A DNA stretch of 64,000 nucleotides from Glycocaulis abyssi (GCF_041429775.1 NZ_CP163421.1:372001-436000), one strand, 5' to 3'; numbered from the stretch's first letter, positions 16,229-25,244 are shown. Numbers and translations are program-made. The notes: a model not told the origin generated them from the letters alone.

Positions 16229-19200
16229 CCACGCTGTTCTACCGCTTTCCGCGCCTGGCGGGCCTGGCGCTGTTCCTGATGATCGTGGCCGGGATTGCGG
16301 CGCTGACGACCATGGGGCGTCAGGAAGACCCGTATCTGGCCGAACGGTTTGGGCGGGTTGTCACGCTCTATCCCGGCGCCGACGCCGAGCGGGTGGAATC
16401 GCTGGTATCGGAGCGTATCGAACGCGCACTGATGGAGCTGGCCGAGATCGACCAGACGACGGCTGTCTCGCGCGCAAATATCTCTTCGGTCAGTTTTGGC
16501 ATCCGCGAGGACATCACCGGAGCGGCGGTGGAGCAGGCGTGGACCAAAGTCCGCGAACAGGTGGCGTCCGTGCAGGCGGGCCTTCCCGCCGAAGTCTCCC
16601 CGCCGCAGGTCATACGCGAATATATGGGCGCTTCCAGCATTATCATTGCCCTGTCCTGGCCGGAGGGCTCTGATGCCAGTATCGGCGCGCTGGGGCGGCT
16701 CTCGCGCGAGCTGGAAGACCGGCTGCGCGGACTGGAGGCAACTTACCGGACGGAGCTCTTCGGCGCGCCGGAAGAGGAAATCCGCGTCGTGCTTGATCCT
16801 GAAGCGGCGGCGGCCCTTGGCATCACGGCAGGCGAGGTGGCTGCGCTGCTTGCGCGGTCTGATGCACGTACGCCGGCCGGACGGATGGCCGGTGACGATT
16901 ATGACTTCATTGTCGAGGTGGATGGCGCGTTCGACACCCTTGAGCAGGTGCGTGCGGTCACGCTGAGCGGGCGTGAGGGGCGGGGCTTTGTACGCCTTGG
17001 CGATATTGCAACTGTCGAGCGCGCGCGGCGCGAGCCGGACGCCACACAAGCCTGGTTCAACGGCACGCGCTCGGTGTTTGTGGGGGCGTTCATCCTGCCT
17101 GACCGGCGGGTGGACAACTGGGGCCGTCAGGCCGAGCGCGTGGTGGAAAGTTTCCGCGCTGCCACGCCGGGCCTCGATGTCGATATCGTGTTTTCCCAGA
17201 GCGATTATGTCCAGAAGCGGCTGAACGGGCTGGCGGTCAATCTGGGCTATTCGGCCCTGATCGTGTTCGGCGTGCTGTTTCTGATGATGGGCTGGCGCTC
17301 TGCGCTGATCGTCGGGTCGGCGCTGCCGCTAACCGTTCTTCTGGTCCTGTTCCTGATTAATGCCTACGGCCAGCCCTTGCACCAGATGTCGGTGACGGGC
17401 CTTGTCGTGGCGCTCGGCCTGCTGATCGATAACGCGATTGTGGTGGTGGATGATTACCGCCTGCTCCGGCGGCGGGGCCTTGAGCGGCTGGCAGCCGTCG
17501 ACAAGGCGGCGCGCACGCTTTTCGTCCCCCTGCTGGCGTCCACGGCTACGACCGTGTTCGCCTTCGCGCCGATTGCGCTGATGCCGGGTGCTGCGGGCGA
17601 GTTCATCTCGATGATCGGCGTGTCGGTGATCTTTGCCGTTGTCAGCTCTTTCGCGCTGGCCTTCACGATCATTCTGTCGCTGGCGGCGTGGTTTGACGAC
17701 ACGGAGAGTGCAGATGAGGGGCCGCGCCCGTTCTGGCGCGATGGCCTGCGCTCGCGGCCTCTGGCCTGGGCCTATCGCAAGCTTCTCAATGCGGTGATCG
17801 CCCAGCCGGCCATCGGCATGCTGCTGGCGGTGATCCTGCCGGTCACGGGTTTTCTGGCCGCCTCCACCCTGCCATCACAATTCTTCCCGCCGACCGACCG
17901 GGACATGTTCGAGATATCGATCACCCTGCCGTCCGGTGTTTCCATGGAAGAAACCCGCCGCCGCACCGAGGCCGTGACCGCGATGCTGCGCGAGTATGAC
18001 GGTGTTGAGGATGTCGGCTGGGTGCTCGGCGGCTCCTCTCCGCGCGTTTACTACAATATGCGCCGGGGACAGGCCGGACGGCCCAATTACGCTGCCGGAT
18101 GGGTGCGCACACTCTCGCCTGTCCACACCCGCGCCATCACGCAGGACTTTCAGGCGCGCGCACGCGAAGCCTTCCCCGACACGATGGTGCTGGCCACCCC
18201 CTTCGAGCAGGGACCGCCCACGCCCGCCCCTATCGAGTTGAAGATTGTCGGCCCGGAACTGGCGGTACTCGATGCGCTGGGGCAGGACATACGCCGCGTG
18301 CTCGCCTCGACGCCGGGCGTTACCTATACGCAGGCCCAATTGCTGCTGGGTGAGCCGGTGGCCCGCCTGTCGACGGATGAAGCTTCGGCCGCGCTGGCAG
18401 GTTTGCGCCTTACCGATGTGGCAGGGCGTATCCGGGCGGATCTGGACGGCGTGCTTGGCGGCACCGTGGTGGAAGGCGTGGAAGTATTGCCTGTGCGGGT
18501 CGTCGGGCCGGCAGACAGGCGAGCGGCGGCGGGCAGTATCGCGGCCACGCCCTTGCCCGGCCAGGGCGGCGGCGCGATGAGCACGGTCGGCGCGCTGGGC
18601 GCGATGACGCTGGTACCGCAGACAGCTTCGATCATCCGGCTGGATGGCGAGCGGGCCAATCCGGTCTATGGCTATCTCTCCCCCTTCGTGCTGCCTGCGC
18701 CCGCGCTGGAGAGCTTCTTTGCCCGGCTGGATGCGTCCGGCATCGAGATGCCGCCCGGCTATCGTCTGGTGGTTGGCGGCGAGGCCGAAAGCCAGGGCGA
18801 TGCCATGGCCGATCTCATGTCCACCGCGATACCCCTGCTGATCCTGATGATCGGATCGGTGGTGCTGGCCTTCAACTCGTTCCGGTATGCAGGGATTGTC
18901 TTCACCGTCGGCGCGCTATCGGTGGGGCTTGCCCTGTTCGGGGTGTGGCTGTTTGGCATGCCTTTGGGCTTTAACGCGATTGTCGGTTCGATGGGGCTGG
19001 TGGGCCTGTCGATCAATGGCACGATCGTGGTGCTGTCGGCCTTGCGCAACAACGCCGCGGCGCTGGCAGGCGAGGCGCTGGCGATCCGCGAGACGGTGGT
19101 GGACTGCACCCGCCACATTATCGCAACGACCCTGACCACGATGGGCGGGTTTGCGCCGCTTATCATTGAAGGCGATTCCTTCTGGCTGCCGTTTGCGGCG

Positions 19201-19329
19201 GCTGTGGCTGGCGGTGTGGCCGGCTCTGCCATGCTGGCGCTGATCTTTGCACCTGCCGCCTTCGTGATGCTGGTGCGTTTCAGAGGGGCTGGCGCGCAGG
19301 TCTTGCCCGAAACGGCCCCGGCGTCGTAA
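16225..19329 (+). CDS. RND efflux transporter permease (AcrB/AcrD/AcrF family)
   Basis: 1034 residues with twelve membrane helices: one at the N-terminus, a large periplasmic loop, helices about 335-540, a second loop, and helices about 870-1020. It would drive drug or other substrate export with the proton gradient. Helix 4 reads GLLIDNAIVVVDD, so the AcrB Asp-Asp pair is Asp402-Asn403. The helix 10 GLSxKN position reads GLSINGTIV, with Asn931 in place of Lys. The proton relay is therefore of a different subtype from AcrB, as in several non-AcrB clades. Translationally coupled to the adaptor. Confidence 0.93.
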   Translation: MTTLFYRFPRLAGLALFLMIVAGIAALTTMGRQEDPYLAERFGRVVTLYPGADAERVESLVSERIERALMELAEIDQTTAVSRANISSVSFGIREDITGAAVEQAWTKVREQVASVQAGLPAEVSPPQVIREYMGASSIIIALSWPEGSDASIGALGRLSRELEDRLRGLEATYRTELFGAPEEEIRVVLDPEAAAALGITAGEVAALLARSDARTPAGRMAGDDYDFIVEVDGAFDTLEQVRAVTLSGREGRGFVRLGDIATVERARREPDATQAWFNGTRSVFVGAFILPDRRVDNWGRQAERVVESFRAATPGLDVDIVFSQSDYVQKRLNGLAVNLGYSALIVFGVLFLMMGWRSALIVGSALPLTVLLVLFLINAYGQPLHQMSVTGLVVALGLLIDNAIVVVDDYRLLRRRGLERLAAVDKAARTLFVPLLASTATTVFAFAPIALMPGAAGEFISMIGVSVIFAVVSSFALAFTIILSLAAWFDDTESADEGPRPFWRDGLRSRPLAWAYRKLLNAVIAQPAIGMLLAVILPVTGFLAASTLPSQFFPPTDRDMFEISITLPSGVSMEETRRRTEAVTAMLREYDGVEDVGWVLGGSSPRVYYNMRRGQAGRPNYAAGWVRTLSPVHTRAITQDFQARAREAFPDTMVLATPFEQGPPTPAPIELKIVGPELAVLDALGQDIRRVLASTPGVTYTQAQLLLGEPVARLSTDEASAALAGLRLTDVAGRIRADLDGVLGGTVVEGVEVLPVRVVGPADRRAAAGSIAATPLPGQGGGAMSTVGALGAMTLVPQTASIIRLDGERANPVYGYLSPFVLPAPALESFFARLDASGIEMPPGYRLVVGGEAESQGDAMADLMSTAIPLLILMIGSVVLAFNSFRYAGIVFTVGALSVGLALFGVWLFGMPLGFNAIVGSMGLVGLSINGTIVVLSALRNNAAALAGEALAIRETVVDCTRHIIATTLTTMGGFAPLIIEGDSFWLPFAAAVAGGVAGSAMLALIFAPAAFVMLVRFRGAGAQVLPETAPAS

Positions 19330-19368
19330 GCGATGGCCGGTCTGCTGCTGCACGAAGGACCGCGTCCC

Positions 19369-20010
19369 ATGACCTCACGCAAGCGCCGCGCCGGGACTGA
19401 ACGCGGCCCGTGGACTGTTCACGGCGAGAAGCTGGCCTATCAGAACCCGTGGATGAAGGTGCGCGAGTACGACGTGACGCGGCCAGACGGCAAGCCGGGC
19501 CTTTATGGCGTCATGGAGCCGGAAAACCTCGCCATCGGCATATTGCCGCTATTTGCCGACGGCACGGTGATGCTGGTTGGCCAGTACCGTTTTGCGCTCG
19601 ATTGCTGGAGCTGGGAGCTGCCCGAAGGCGGCGGCCCGCTGAATGAACCGCCTTTGGACAGCGCAAAGCGGGAGCTGGCCGAGGAGACCGGGCTGGAGGC
19701 CGCAAACTGGCTGGAATTTCTCCAGCTGGACATGTCCAACTCCATCACCAATGAGCGCGCGGTGGCCTTTATCGCCTGGGATATCAGCCAGGGTGAGGCG
19801 GAGCCGGAAGGCACCGAGGACATCGAAACGCGCCGCGTGCCGTTTGCCGCAGCCTTGCGCGAGGCGATGGATGGGCGCATTCGTGATGCCTTCACACTGG
19901 CAATGCTGCTGAAGGCTGACTACATGGCACGCCATGGCGAGCTGCCAGAGGCGGTTTCCAGAGCGATACTGAACCCGGCCGGAAAGGAAGAGCCCCATGG
20001 CCCAAGCTGA
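19369..20010 (+). CDS. Nudix hydrolase (ADP-ribose pyrophosphatase-like)
   Basis: 213 residues from the ATG at 19369 (GAAGGA upstream); an in-frame ATG at 19333 would add twelve. The Nudix box fits G-x5-E-x7-R-E-L-x-E-E-x-G-L exactly: GGGPLNEPPLDSAKRELAEE then TGL. The surrounding WSWELPEGG and IGILPLFADGTVMLVGQYR match ADP-ribose/sugar-nucleotide pyrophosphatases. It overlaps the next gene, cysE, by 14 bp, so the two are probably translated from one mRNA. Confidence 0.88.
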   Translation: MTSRKRRAGTERGPWTVHGEKLAYQNPWMKVREYDVTRPDGKPGLYGVMEPENLAIGILPLFADGTVMLVGQYRFALDCWSWELPEGGGPLNEPPLDSAKRELAEETGLEAANWLEFLQLDMSNSITNERAVAFIAWDISQGEAEPEGTEDIETRRVPFAAALREAMDGRIRDAFTLAMLLKADYMARHGELPEAVSRAILNPAGKEEPHGPS

Positions 20011-20812
20011 CGCTGTAGCCCCGATCCGGCAGGACACTGATCTGCGCGCGCTGTGGAACCGGCTGCGCCTGGAGGCGGCATCGGTCGCTGCCGAGGAACC
20101 CATGCTGGCCGGTCTCGTCAATGCCGGGGTATTGCGCCATGGCAGCTTTGCCGAGGCGCTGGCCCATCGTATCGCGCTAAAGCTCGCCGACGGGCAGCTT
20201 GACGCCATGCTGGTCCATGATGTGGTCAGCGAGGCGCTGGGCGCTGACGAGGCTATCGTGCTGAGCGCGGCGGCTGACATGCTGGCGGTGGACGAGCGCG
20301 ACCCGGCCTGCAGGTCGCTGCTACAGCCCTTTTTCTACTTCAAGGGCTATCAGGCGCTTCAGGCTTACCGCATTGCCCACTGGCTGTGGAATGAGGGCCG
20401 CGAAACGCTGGCCTTCCATCTGCAGGGGCGCATGAGCGAACTGTTCGGCGTGGACATCCACCCGGCCGCGCGCATCGGCAGGGGCATTATGATCGATCAT
20501 GCCAGCTCGGTCGTGATCGGCGAGACGGCGGTGGTGGGCGATGATGTGTCGATCCTGCACGAGGTGACGCTGGGCGGCACGGGCGCTGAGGAAAGCGACC
20601 GCCACCCGAAAATCGGCAATGGCGTGCTGATCGGGGCCGGGGCCAAGGTGCTCGGCAATATCAGTGTCGGCGACCATGCCCGCATCGCCGCCGGTTCGGT
20701 GGTGTTGAGCGATGTGCCGGCCCGCTGCACGGTGGCCGGTGTGCCGGCCAAGCCGGTGGGCGGGGCCTGCGCAGAGCCGGCACGCACCATGGATCACAGC
20801 CTTCCTGATTGA
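19997..20812 (+). CDS. cysE: Serine O-acetyltransferase
   Basis: 271 residues. The N-terminal all-helical SATase domain (LWNRLRLEAASVAAEEPMLA, SFAEALAHRIALKLAD) is followed by a left-handed beta-helix of hexapeptide repeats carrying DIHPAARIGRGIMIDH and EVTLGGTGAEESDRHPKIG, with the catalytic His/Asp residues. It makes O-acetylserine from L-serine and acetyl-CoA, the first step of cysteine synthesis. Coupled to the Nudix gene upstream. The C-terminal Ile that binds cysteine synthase is not evident (ends HSLPD), so complex formation may be absent. Confidence 0.95.
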   Translation: MAQADAVAPIRQDTDLRALWNRLRLEAASVAAEEPMLAGLVNAGVLRHGSFAEALAHRIALKLADGQLDAMLVHDVVSEALGADEAIVLSAAADMLAVDERDPACRSLLQPFFYFKGYQALQAYRIAHWLWNEGRETLAFHLQGRMSELFGVDIHPAARIGRGIMIDHASSVVIGETAVVGDDVSILHEVTLGGTGAEESDRHPKIGNGVLIGAGAKVLGNISVGDHARIAAGSVVLSDVPARCTVAGVPAKPVGGACAEPARTMDHSLPD

Positions 20813-20836
20813 TCCTTTCCGGCAGACCGCTAGTTT
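20809..20836 (+). promoter_or_regulatory. Caulobacter-type housekeeping promoter before DUF3126 gene
   Basis: TTGATCC at 20809-20815 and GCTAGTTT at 20829-20836, 13 bp apart, fit the TTGACGS-N10-14-GCTANAWC pattern known from Caulobacter. It lies about 90 bp before the DUF3126 start. Confidence 0.55.
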
Positions 20837-20923
20837 GCGGCTGAACGCGCATTCCCGCGCGAATCCCCGCATCTTCCAGACCGGTTCCGGTCCGTTCATC
20901 ATCAATTGAGGCGAGACGCCCCC

Positions 20924-21151
20924 ATGTCCCAGACCGTTTTCAATCACACCGAAGCCAGCAAGGTTGAGGCTTTTCTGCGTCAGCGCCTCAACCCGGAGCT
21001 GAAAGTCCAGATGCGCCAGCGCCCGGATGAGTGCGCCGAGATCTATCTGGGCTCGGAATGCCTTGGCGTCGTCTCGAAGAATGTCGATGAGGGCGAGACC
21101 TCCTATTCCTTCGAGATCACCATTCTCGATATCGATCTCGACGATCTGTAA
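20924..21151 (+). CDS. DUF3126 family protein
   Basis: 75 residues. The pattern EASKVEAFLRQRLNPELKVQ, AEIYLGSECLGVVSKNVDEG and the closing ETSYSFEITILDIDLDDL matches DUF3126, a small conserved alphaproteobacterial protein of unknown function. TTGAGGCGAG precedes the ATG at 20924. The transporter gene follows after 12 bp, but conservation of DUF3126 elsewhere does not suggest that it is a transporter component. Confidence 0.85.
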   Translation: MSQTVFNHTEASKVEAFLRQRLNPELKVQMRQRPDECAEIYLGSECLGVVSKNVDEGETSYSFEITILDIDLDDL

Positions 21152-21163
21152 GGCGCTGGTGGC

Positions 21164-21931
21164 TTGGTACTTGATGTCCAGGCACTGACCAAAACCTTCC
21201 CCGGCGGCACGCTGGCCGTCGATGCGGCAAGCTTCACCGTGCGCGAAGGCGCGTTGCTGGCGCTGGTGGGCGAGTCCGGTTGCGGCAAGACGACCACGCT
21301 GAAAATGATCAATCGCCTGCTGGAGCCGAGCTCCGGCACGATCAGCTTCAAGGGCGAGGATGTGACCGCGCTGGACGCCGTCACCCTGCGCCGCCGCATG
21401 GGCTGGGTGATGCAGGGCGACGGGCTGTTTCCCCATTTCACCGTGGCGGAGAATATCGCGGTCACGCCGCGCCTTGCGGGGTGGGATGCCGAGCGGACAC
21501 GGGCGCGCATCAGTGTGCTGCTGGAACTGGTCCAGCTTGACCCTGCAGAGTTTGAAAACCGCTATCCCGCAGAGCTGTCCGGTGGCCAGCGCCAGCGTGT
21601 GGGCCTTGCCCGCGCGCTTGCCGCCGAGCCGCCCCTGCTGCTGATGGATGAACCGTTTGGCGCGCTGGACCCGATCACGCGCGACAGCTTGCGCGAGGAC
21701 GTTCAGGCTTTGCGCGCCCGGCTGGGCTTTGCGGCTGTCATGGTGACGCACGACATGGCGGAGGCGCTGCTGCTGGCCGATGAGATTGCCGTCATGCGTG
21801 ACGGGCGCATCATCCAGCTTGGCACGCCCTCGCAGCTTCTGTCCGATCCGGCAGACCCGTATGTGGAGACCCTGCTGGCCACACCACGCCGGGAGGCTGA
21901 ACGCGTGGCGGCTCTGTCGGGGCAGGGATGA
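21164..21931 (+). CDS. Glycine betaine/choline-type ABC importer, ATP-binding subunit
   Basis: 255 residues with Walker A GESGCGKTTT, Q-loop in VMQGDGLFPHFTV, signature LSGGQRQRVGLARAL, Walker B LLLMDEPFGALD and switch His in VMVTHDMAEA. The FPHFTVAENIAVTPRLAGW region is characteristic of OpuBA/OpuCA/OsmV-type ATPases. It starts at a TTG (21164), the only start compatible with a full N-terminal strand. The next gene, a fused permease/binding protein, overlaps it by 4 bp, so these two genes make a complete importer. No CBS domains are present. Confidence 0.9.
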   Translation: MVLDVQALTKTFPGGTLAVDAASFTVREGALLALVGESGCGKTTTLKMINRLLEPSSGTISFKGEDVTALDAVTLRRRMGWVMQGDGLFPHFTVAENIAVTPRLAGWDAERTRARISVLLELVQLDPAEFENRYPAELSGGQRQRVGLARALAAEPPLLLMDEPFGALDPITRDSLREDVQALRARLGFAAVMVTHDMAEALLLADEIAVMRDGRIIQLGTPSQLLSDPADPYVETLLATPRREAERVAALSGQG

Positions 21932-23493
21932 TGGAGGCGCTCGCCCAGCCCTTTGCCCTGCTGCCGGAATATCTGGGCGGGCATTTGCGTCTGTCTCTGG
22001 GCGCCATGGCGTGCGGCCTGCTCATCGCCTTGCCGCTGGGCGTGCTGGCGGCGCGCAACCGGGTGATTTCCGGGCCGGCGCTGGCCGTTGCAGGCGTGTT
22101 TCAGACCATTCCTGCCCTGGCGCTGCTGGCCCTGATGGTGCCGCTCCTTGGCGGGCGTATCGGCTTCCTGCCAGCCTTCACCGCGCTCACGCTCTATGCC
22201 GTCCTCCCGGTCCTGCGGAACACGATAGTGGGGCTTCAGGGCGTTGATCCGGTGGTGCGCGAGGCGGCGCGCGGTGTCGGCATGACGCGCCTGCAAAGCC
22301 TGCTGCGTGTTGAGCTGCCGCTGGCCCTGCCGACCATGATGGCGGGCGTGCGCACGGCGTCGGTCTGGGTTATCGGGGCGGCGACGCTGGCCACGCCCGT
22401 GGGGGCAGCCTCGCTGGGTAATTACATTTTCTCCGGCCTGCAGACCCGCAACTGGACGCTGGTCGTGTTTGGCTGTGTGGCTGCCGCCCTCTCGGCGCTT
22501 GTTATCGATGGACTTTTAAAGCTGATGGAAAGCGCCGCGGCGCGCCGGAAGGCGGGCAGGGCGCTTGTTGCCGGGGCGGGGCTGGCGATGATTGCCGCGC
22601 TAGCGCTCGTGCCTGCGGGCGTATTGGCAGGGCCATCAGGGGCGAATGGCGCGCGCGCTGACCGGGGTGTGCACGCAGGCGGATTTGGTGAGCAGCCCGT
22701 CACGGTCGGCGCGAAGGCTTTTACCGAGCAGTATATTCTCGCCGGCCTGTTCGAAGAGGTGCTGGGCGATGCGGGCGCGCAGGTGCGCCGCCGGGACAAT
22801 CTGGGCTCCACCGTGGCCTTTGATGCCCTCATTTCCGGCGAGATTGATGTCTATGTGGATTATTCCGGCACGCTATGGGCCACGATCATGCAGCGCGAGG
22901 ACATGCCCGGACGTCATGTCATGCTGGCGGAGATCACCAGCTGGATGTGGACGCGCCACCGCGTGCTGGTTCTGGGCGCGCTGGGCTTTGAGAACGCCTA
23001 TGGCATCGCGGTAAGCCAGGCGGCGGCAGAGCGTCATGGCCTTGCCTCCGTAGGCGATCTGGCCAGGATTGACGGGCTGTCCATCGGCGCAGACTCAGAG
23101 TTCTTCGCCCGCGCCGAATGGACGGGCCTGCGCGACACGTATGGGCTTGGCTCTGCGCGTACCCGCTCCATGGATTCCACCTTCATGTACGGCGCGGTCC
23201 GTGATGGCGAGGTGGACGCCATCACCGCCTACACGACGGACGGGCGGATATCGGCGTTCGATCTGGTGATACTGGACGACCCGGCGGGGATATTGCCGCC
23301 CTATGACGCGCTGGTGCTCATCAGCCCGTCCGCTGCTGGCCGGCCTGCCATTGCTCAGGCGCTGGCACCCTTGCTCAACGCGATAGACGCCGATGCCATG
23401 CGCGAGGCGAACGGTGTGGTCGATCTGGAGCGGCGCTCCGTCGGCGAGGCGGTGGAGCGTCTGCGCGCGCGCCTGGAGCGTTCCTCACCCTGA
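21928..23493 (+). CDS. Fused ABC importer permease and substrate-binding protein (OpuBC-OpuBB type)
   Basis: 521 residues. Residues 1-215 are a binding-protein-dependent permease with helices and the EAARGVGMTRLQSLLRVELP coupling loop. Residues about 250-521 are an OpuAC/OpuBC binding domain starting PVTVGAKAFTEQYILAGLFE, with SGEIDVYVDYSGTLWATIM typical of osmoprotectant (QAT) binding proteins. Between them, helix LVAGAGLAMIAALALVPAGV passes the domain to the periplasm. Such fusions are known in the quaternary-amine uptake family. Ligand could be betaine, choline, carnitine or proline betaine. Confidence 0.92.
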   Translation: MMEALAQPFALLPEYLGGHLRLSLGAMACGLLIALPLGVLAARNRVISGPALAVAGVFQTIPALALLALMVPLLGGRIGFLPAFTALTLYAVLPVLRNTIVGLQGVDPVVREAARGVGMTRLQSLLRVELPLALPTMMAGVRTASVWVIGAATLATPVGAASLGNYIFSGLQTRNWTLVVFGCVAAALSALVIDGLLKLMESAAARRKAGRALVAGAGLAMIAALALVPAGVLAGPSGANGARADRGVHAGGFGEQPVTVGAKAFTEQYILAGLFEEVLGDAGAQVRRRDNLGSTVAFDALISGEIDVYVDYSGTLWATIMQREDMPGRHVMLAEITSWMWTRHRVLVLGALGFENAYGIAVSQAAAERHGLASVGDLARIDGLSIGADSEFFARAEWTGLRDTYGLGSARTRSMDSTFMYGAVRDGEVDAITAYTTDGRISAFDLVILDDPAGILPPYDALVLISPSAAGRPAIAQALAPLLNAIDADAMREANGVVDLERRSVGEAVERLRARLERSSP

Positions 23494-23552
23494 TACGGTG
23501 TGGTAGCCGCGCCGGTGCAAATTTCCGCTTCTAGGAATGCACTGCCGTCAGC

Positions 23553-23590
23553 AAAAAGGCCCCGGCTGTCCTCTGGCCGGGGCCTTTATG
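23553..23590 (-). terminator. Rho-independent terminator of phoH (probably bidirectional)
   Basis: GGCCCCGGC at 23558-23566 pairs with GCCGGGGCC at 23576-23584. Read on the minus strand the stem is followed by five T's (AAAAA at 23553-23557); read on the plus strand TTTA follows. It sits between the convergent transporter and phoH ends. Confidence 0.8.
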
Positions 23591-23608
23591 TGCCTATGTA
23601 CTGCCCGC

Positions 23609-24361
23609 TTACAGCACGTCGAGCATCGAGGCGACGAGCGGGTGACGCACGATGTCCTTGGCTTCCAGCCGGACAACCGCGATATCCTCCACCTCTTCAA
23701 GGCGCTCGCAGATATCCTTCAGGCCGGACATTTCCGGCAGCAGGTCGGTCTGCGCCGGATCGCCTGTGACGACCATGGTGGAGTTCCAGCCCAGACGGGT
23801 CAGCAGCATTTTGAGCTGGCCGTAGGTGCAGTTCTGGGCCTCGTCGACGACGATATAGGCGTTGTTGAGCGTGCGCCCGCGCATATAGGCAATCGGCGCG
23901 ATCTCGATCAGCCCCTCGGCCATCAGCGCTTTCAGGCGCTTGGGGCTCAGCCGGTCTGCCAGCGCGTCGTAGAGCGGGCGCAAATAGGGCGCGAGCTTTT
24001 CTTCCAGAGCGCCGGGCAGGAAGCCGATATGCTCGCCTGCCTCCACCGCCGGGCGTGACAGCACGATGCGCCCCACCTGGCCGCTCTCCAGTGCTTCCAC
24101 CGCCTTGGAAACGGCCAGATAGGTCTTGCCGGTACCGGCCGGCCCCATGGCCATGACAAGATTGTGGTCGTCTATCGCCGTCATCAGCCGCGCCTGCCCC
24201 TCAGAGCGTGGCTTGACGTTCTTGATATAGCGCTGGTCCCGCATGGGTTCATTGTCGTCAGGTGACCAGTTCGTGCCGGGGAAGAGGGCGCGGACCTTCT
24301 CTTCCTCATAATGCTCGGCATTGAACCCGCCCTGACGGCGTTTTGCGGTGCGCTTGCTCAT
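23609..24361 (-). CDS. phoH: PhoH family ATPase
   Basis: 250 residues. Basic N-terminus (MSKRTAKRRQGGF), then a P-loop ATPase of superfamily 1-like fold: Walker A GPAGTGKTYLAVSKAVEAL, RIVLSRPAVEAGEHIGFLPG, Walker B YIVVDEAQN, and sensor VVTGDPAQTDLLPEMSGL. This short form, alone and not next to miaB-ybeY, corresponds to the second PhoH class; PhoH proteins are linked to RNA metabolism and phosphate starvation but the exact role is unsettled. CGGAGGA precedes the ATG at 24361. A strong terminator-like hairpin lies only 20 bp before the start codon. Confidence 0.88.
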   Translation of the reverse strand: MSKRTAKRRQGGFNAEHYEEEKVRALFPGTNWSPDDNEPMRDQRYIKNVKPRSEGQARLMTAIDDHNLVMAMGPAGTGKTYLAVSKAVEALESGQVGRIVLSRPAVEAGEHIGFLPGALEEKLAPYLRPLYDALADRLSPKRLKALMAEGLIEIAPIAYMRGRTLNNAYIVVDEAQNCTYGQLKMLLTRLGWNSTMVVTGDPAQTDLLPEMSGLKDICERLEEVEDIAVVRLEAKDIVRHPLVASMLDVL

Positions 24362-24707
24362 GTTGGCGTCCTCCGGACAAGAAAAAACCCCTCGCGCGGG
24401 TGCACAAGGGGCGGACAAAAGCGATGAAGGCTGGACAGGGCAGATGCGGAGCGCGCGGTGGAACCGTCCGGGTCTGGCGTTGGCGGTGCATACGGCATGG
24501 TGCCGCGGGCCTCCGTGCAAGAAGCGTCTATCCCTCACGATCGATCCGAAGACACCACCTTGGCGGCTGTTCCCCTCTCGAATCGCATCTACAGTCTCAT
24601 GCTAAGACAGTGAACGAATTATGAGTCAGTCCGTCGCTGAAACTTCACATCCAACCGATGCAGTTTCGCCACGCAATGCTGACGCAGCGAGCAGGAAGGA
24701 ACACATT
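24362..24707. other. 346-bp divergent spacer between phoH and gamma-carbonic anhydrase
   Basis: No protein gene is supported. On the minus strand the spacer ends in a hairpin with a T-run (24382-24411) just before phoH. The DNA between about 24412 and 24600 could encode a small RNA or an untranslated leader; I see no tmRNA, SRP RNA, RNase P or known riboswitch signature in it. Confidence 0.5.
24382..24411 (-). terminator. Terminator or attenuator hairpin in phoH leader
   Basis: Read on the minus strand: CCCCTTGTGC, loop ACCC, GCGCGAGGGG, then TTTTTT. Ten consecutive pairs (two G-U) and a T-tract make a strong Rho-independent terminator. Its position, 20 bp before the phoH ATG, means that it ends an upstream transcript or conditionally blocks phoH. 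Confidence 0.75.
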
Positions 24708-25229
24708 ATGGGCGTTTACGAGCTGGACGGGGTTCGTCCGAAGATCGGCGAGGGTGTGTGGATCGCGCCGGGCGCCACGGTGCTGGGCCGCGTCACGCTG
24801 GGGCGCAATGTGTCGGTCTGGTTCGGGGCGGTGCTGCGCGGCGATGTGGAAGACATCGTGATCGGCGATGACACCAATATCCAGGACGGCACGGTCATCC
24901 ATGCCGACCCGGGCAAGCCAACCATCCTTGGCAAGGGCATCACGGTTGGCCATCAGGCCATGCTGCATGGCTGCCAGATTGGCGATTACTCGCTGGTGGG
25001 CATTGGCGCGACCATCCTCAATGGCGCGAAAATTGGAAAGAACTGCCTCATCGGCGCGCATGCCCTCATCACCGAAGGCAAGGAGGTACCGGACAATTCC
25101 ATGGTGCTGGGCTCACCGGGCAAGGTGGTGAAAACGCTCGAAGAGGGTATGGGCGACATCTTCAAGGCCAGCGCCGACCATTATGTCGCCAATGCGAAGC
25201 GCTTTGCGGAGGGGCTGAGGGAGGTTTGA
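24708..25229 (+). CDS. Gamma-carbonic anhydrase family protein (YrdA/PaaY-like)
   Basis: 173 residues folding as a left-handed beta-helix: hexapeptide repeats run from [15 protein letters not shown] to [16 protein letters not shown]. The metal-ligand histidines of the family are in [24 protein letters not shown]; the [16 protein letters not shown] stretch is the family hallmark. Start at 24708 follows AGGAAGGA; upstream in-frame ATGs lack a site. Family members are carbonic anhydrases or thioester-associated proteins, and activity is not predictable. A head-to-head repeat pair follows the stop. Confidence 0.9.
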   Translation: MGVYELDGVRPKIGEGVWIAPGATVLGRVTLGRNVSVWFGAVLRGDVEDIVIGDDTNIQDGTVIHADPGKPTILGKGITVGHQAMLHGCQIGDYSLVGIGATILNGAKIGKNCLIGAHALITEGKEVPDNSMVLGSPGKVVKTLEEGMGDIFKASADHYVANAKRFAEGLREV

Positions 25230-25244
25230 GGGGGTAGGGCTAGG

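Noticed and set aside
20321-21751. 476-residue minus-strand open frame opposite cysE, DUF3126 and the ABC ATPase
   Set aside because: Shadow of three well-identified genes; composition rich in His, Gln and Arg as expected for antisense frames.
24412-24620. Region upstream of phoH as tmRNA, SRP RNA, RNase P RNA or a glycine riboswitch
   Set aside because: None of the conserved cores of these RNAs is visible by eye; left as an unassigned leader or RNA.
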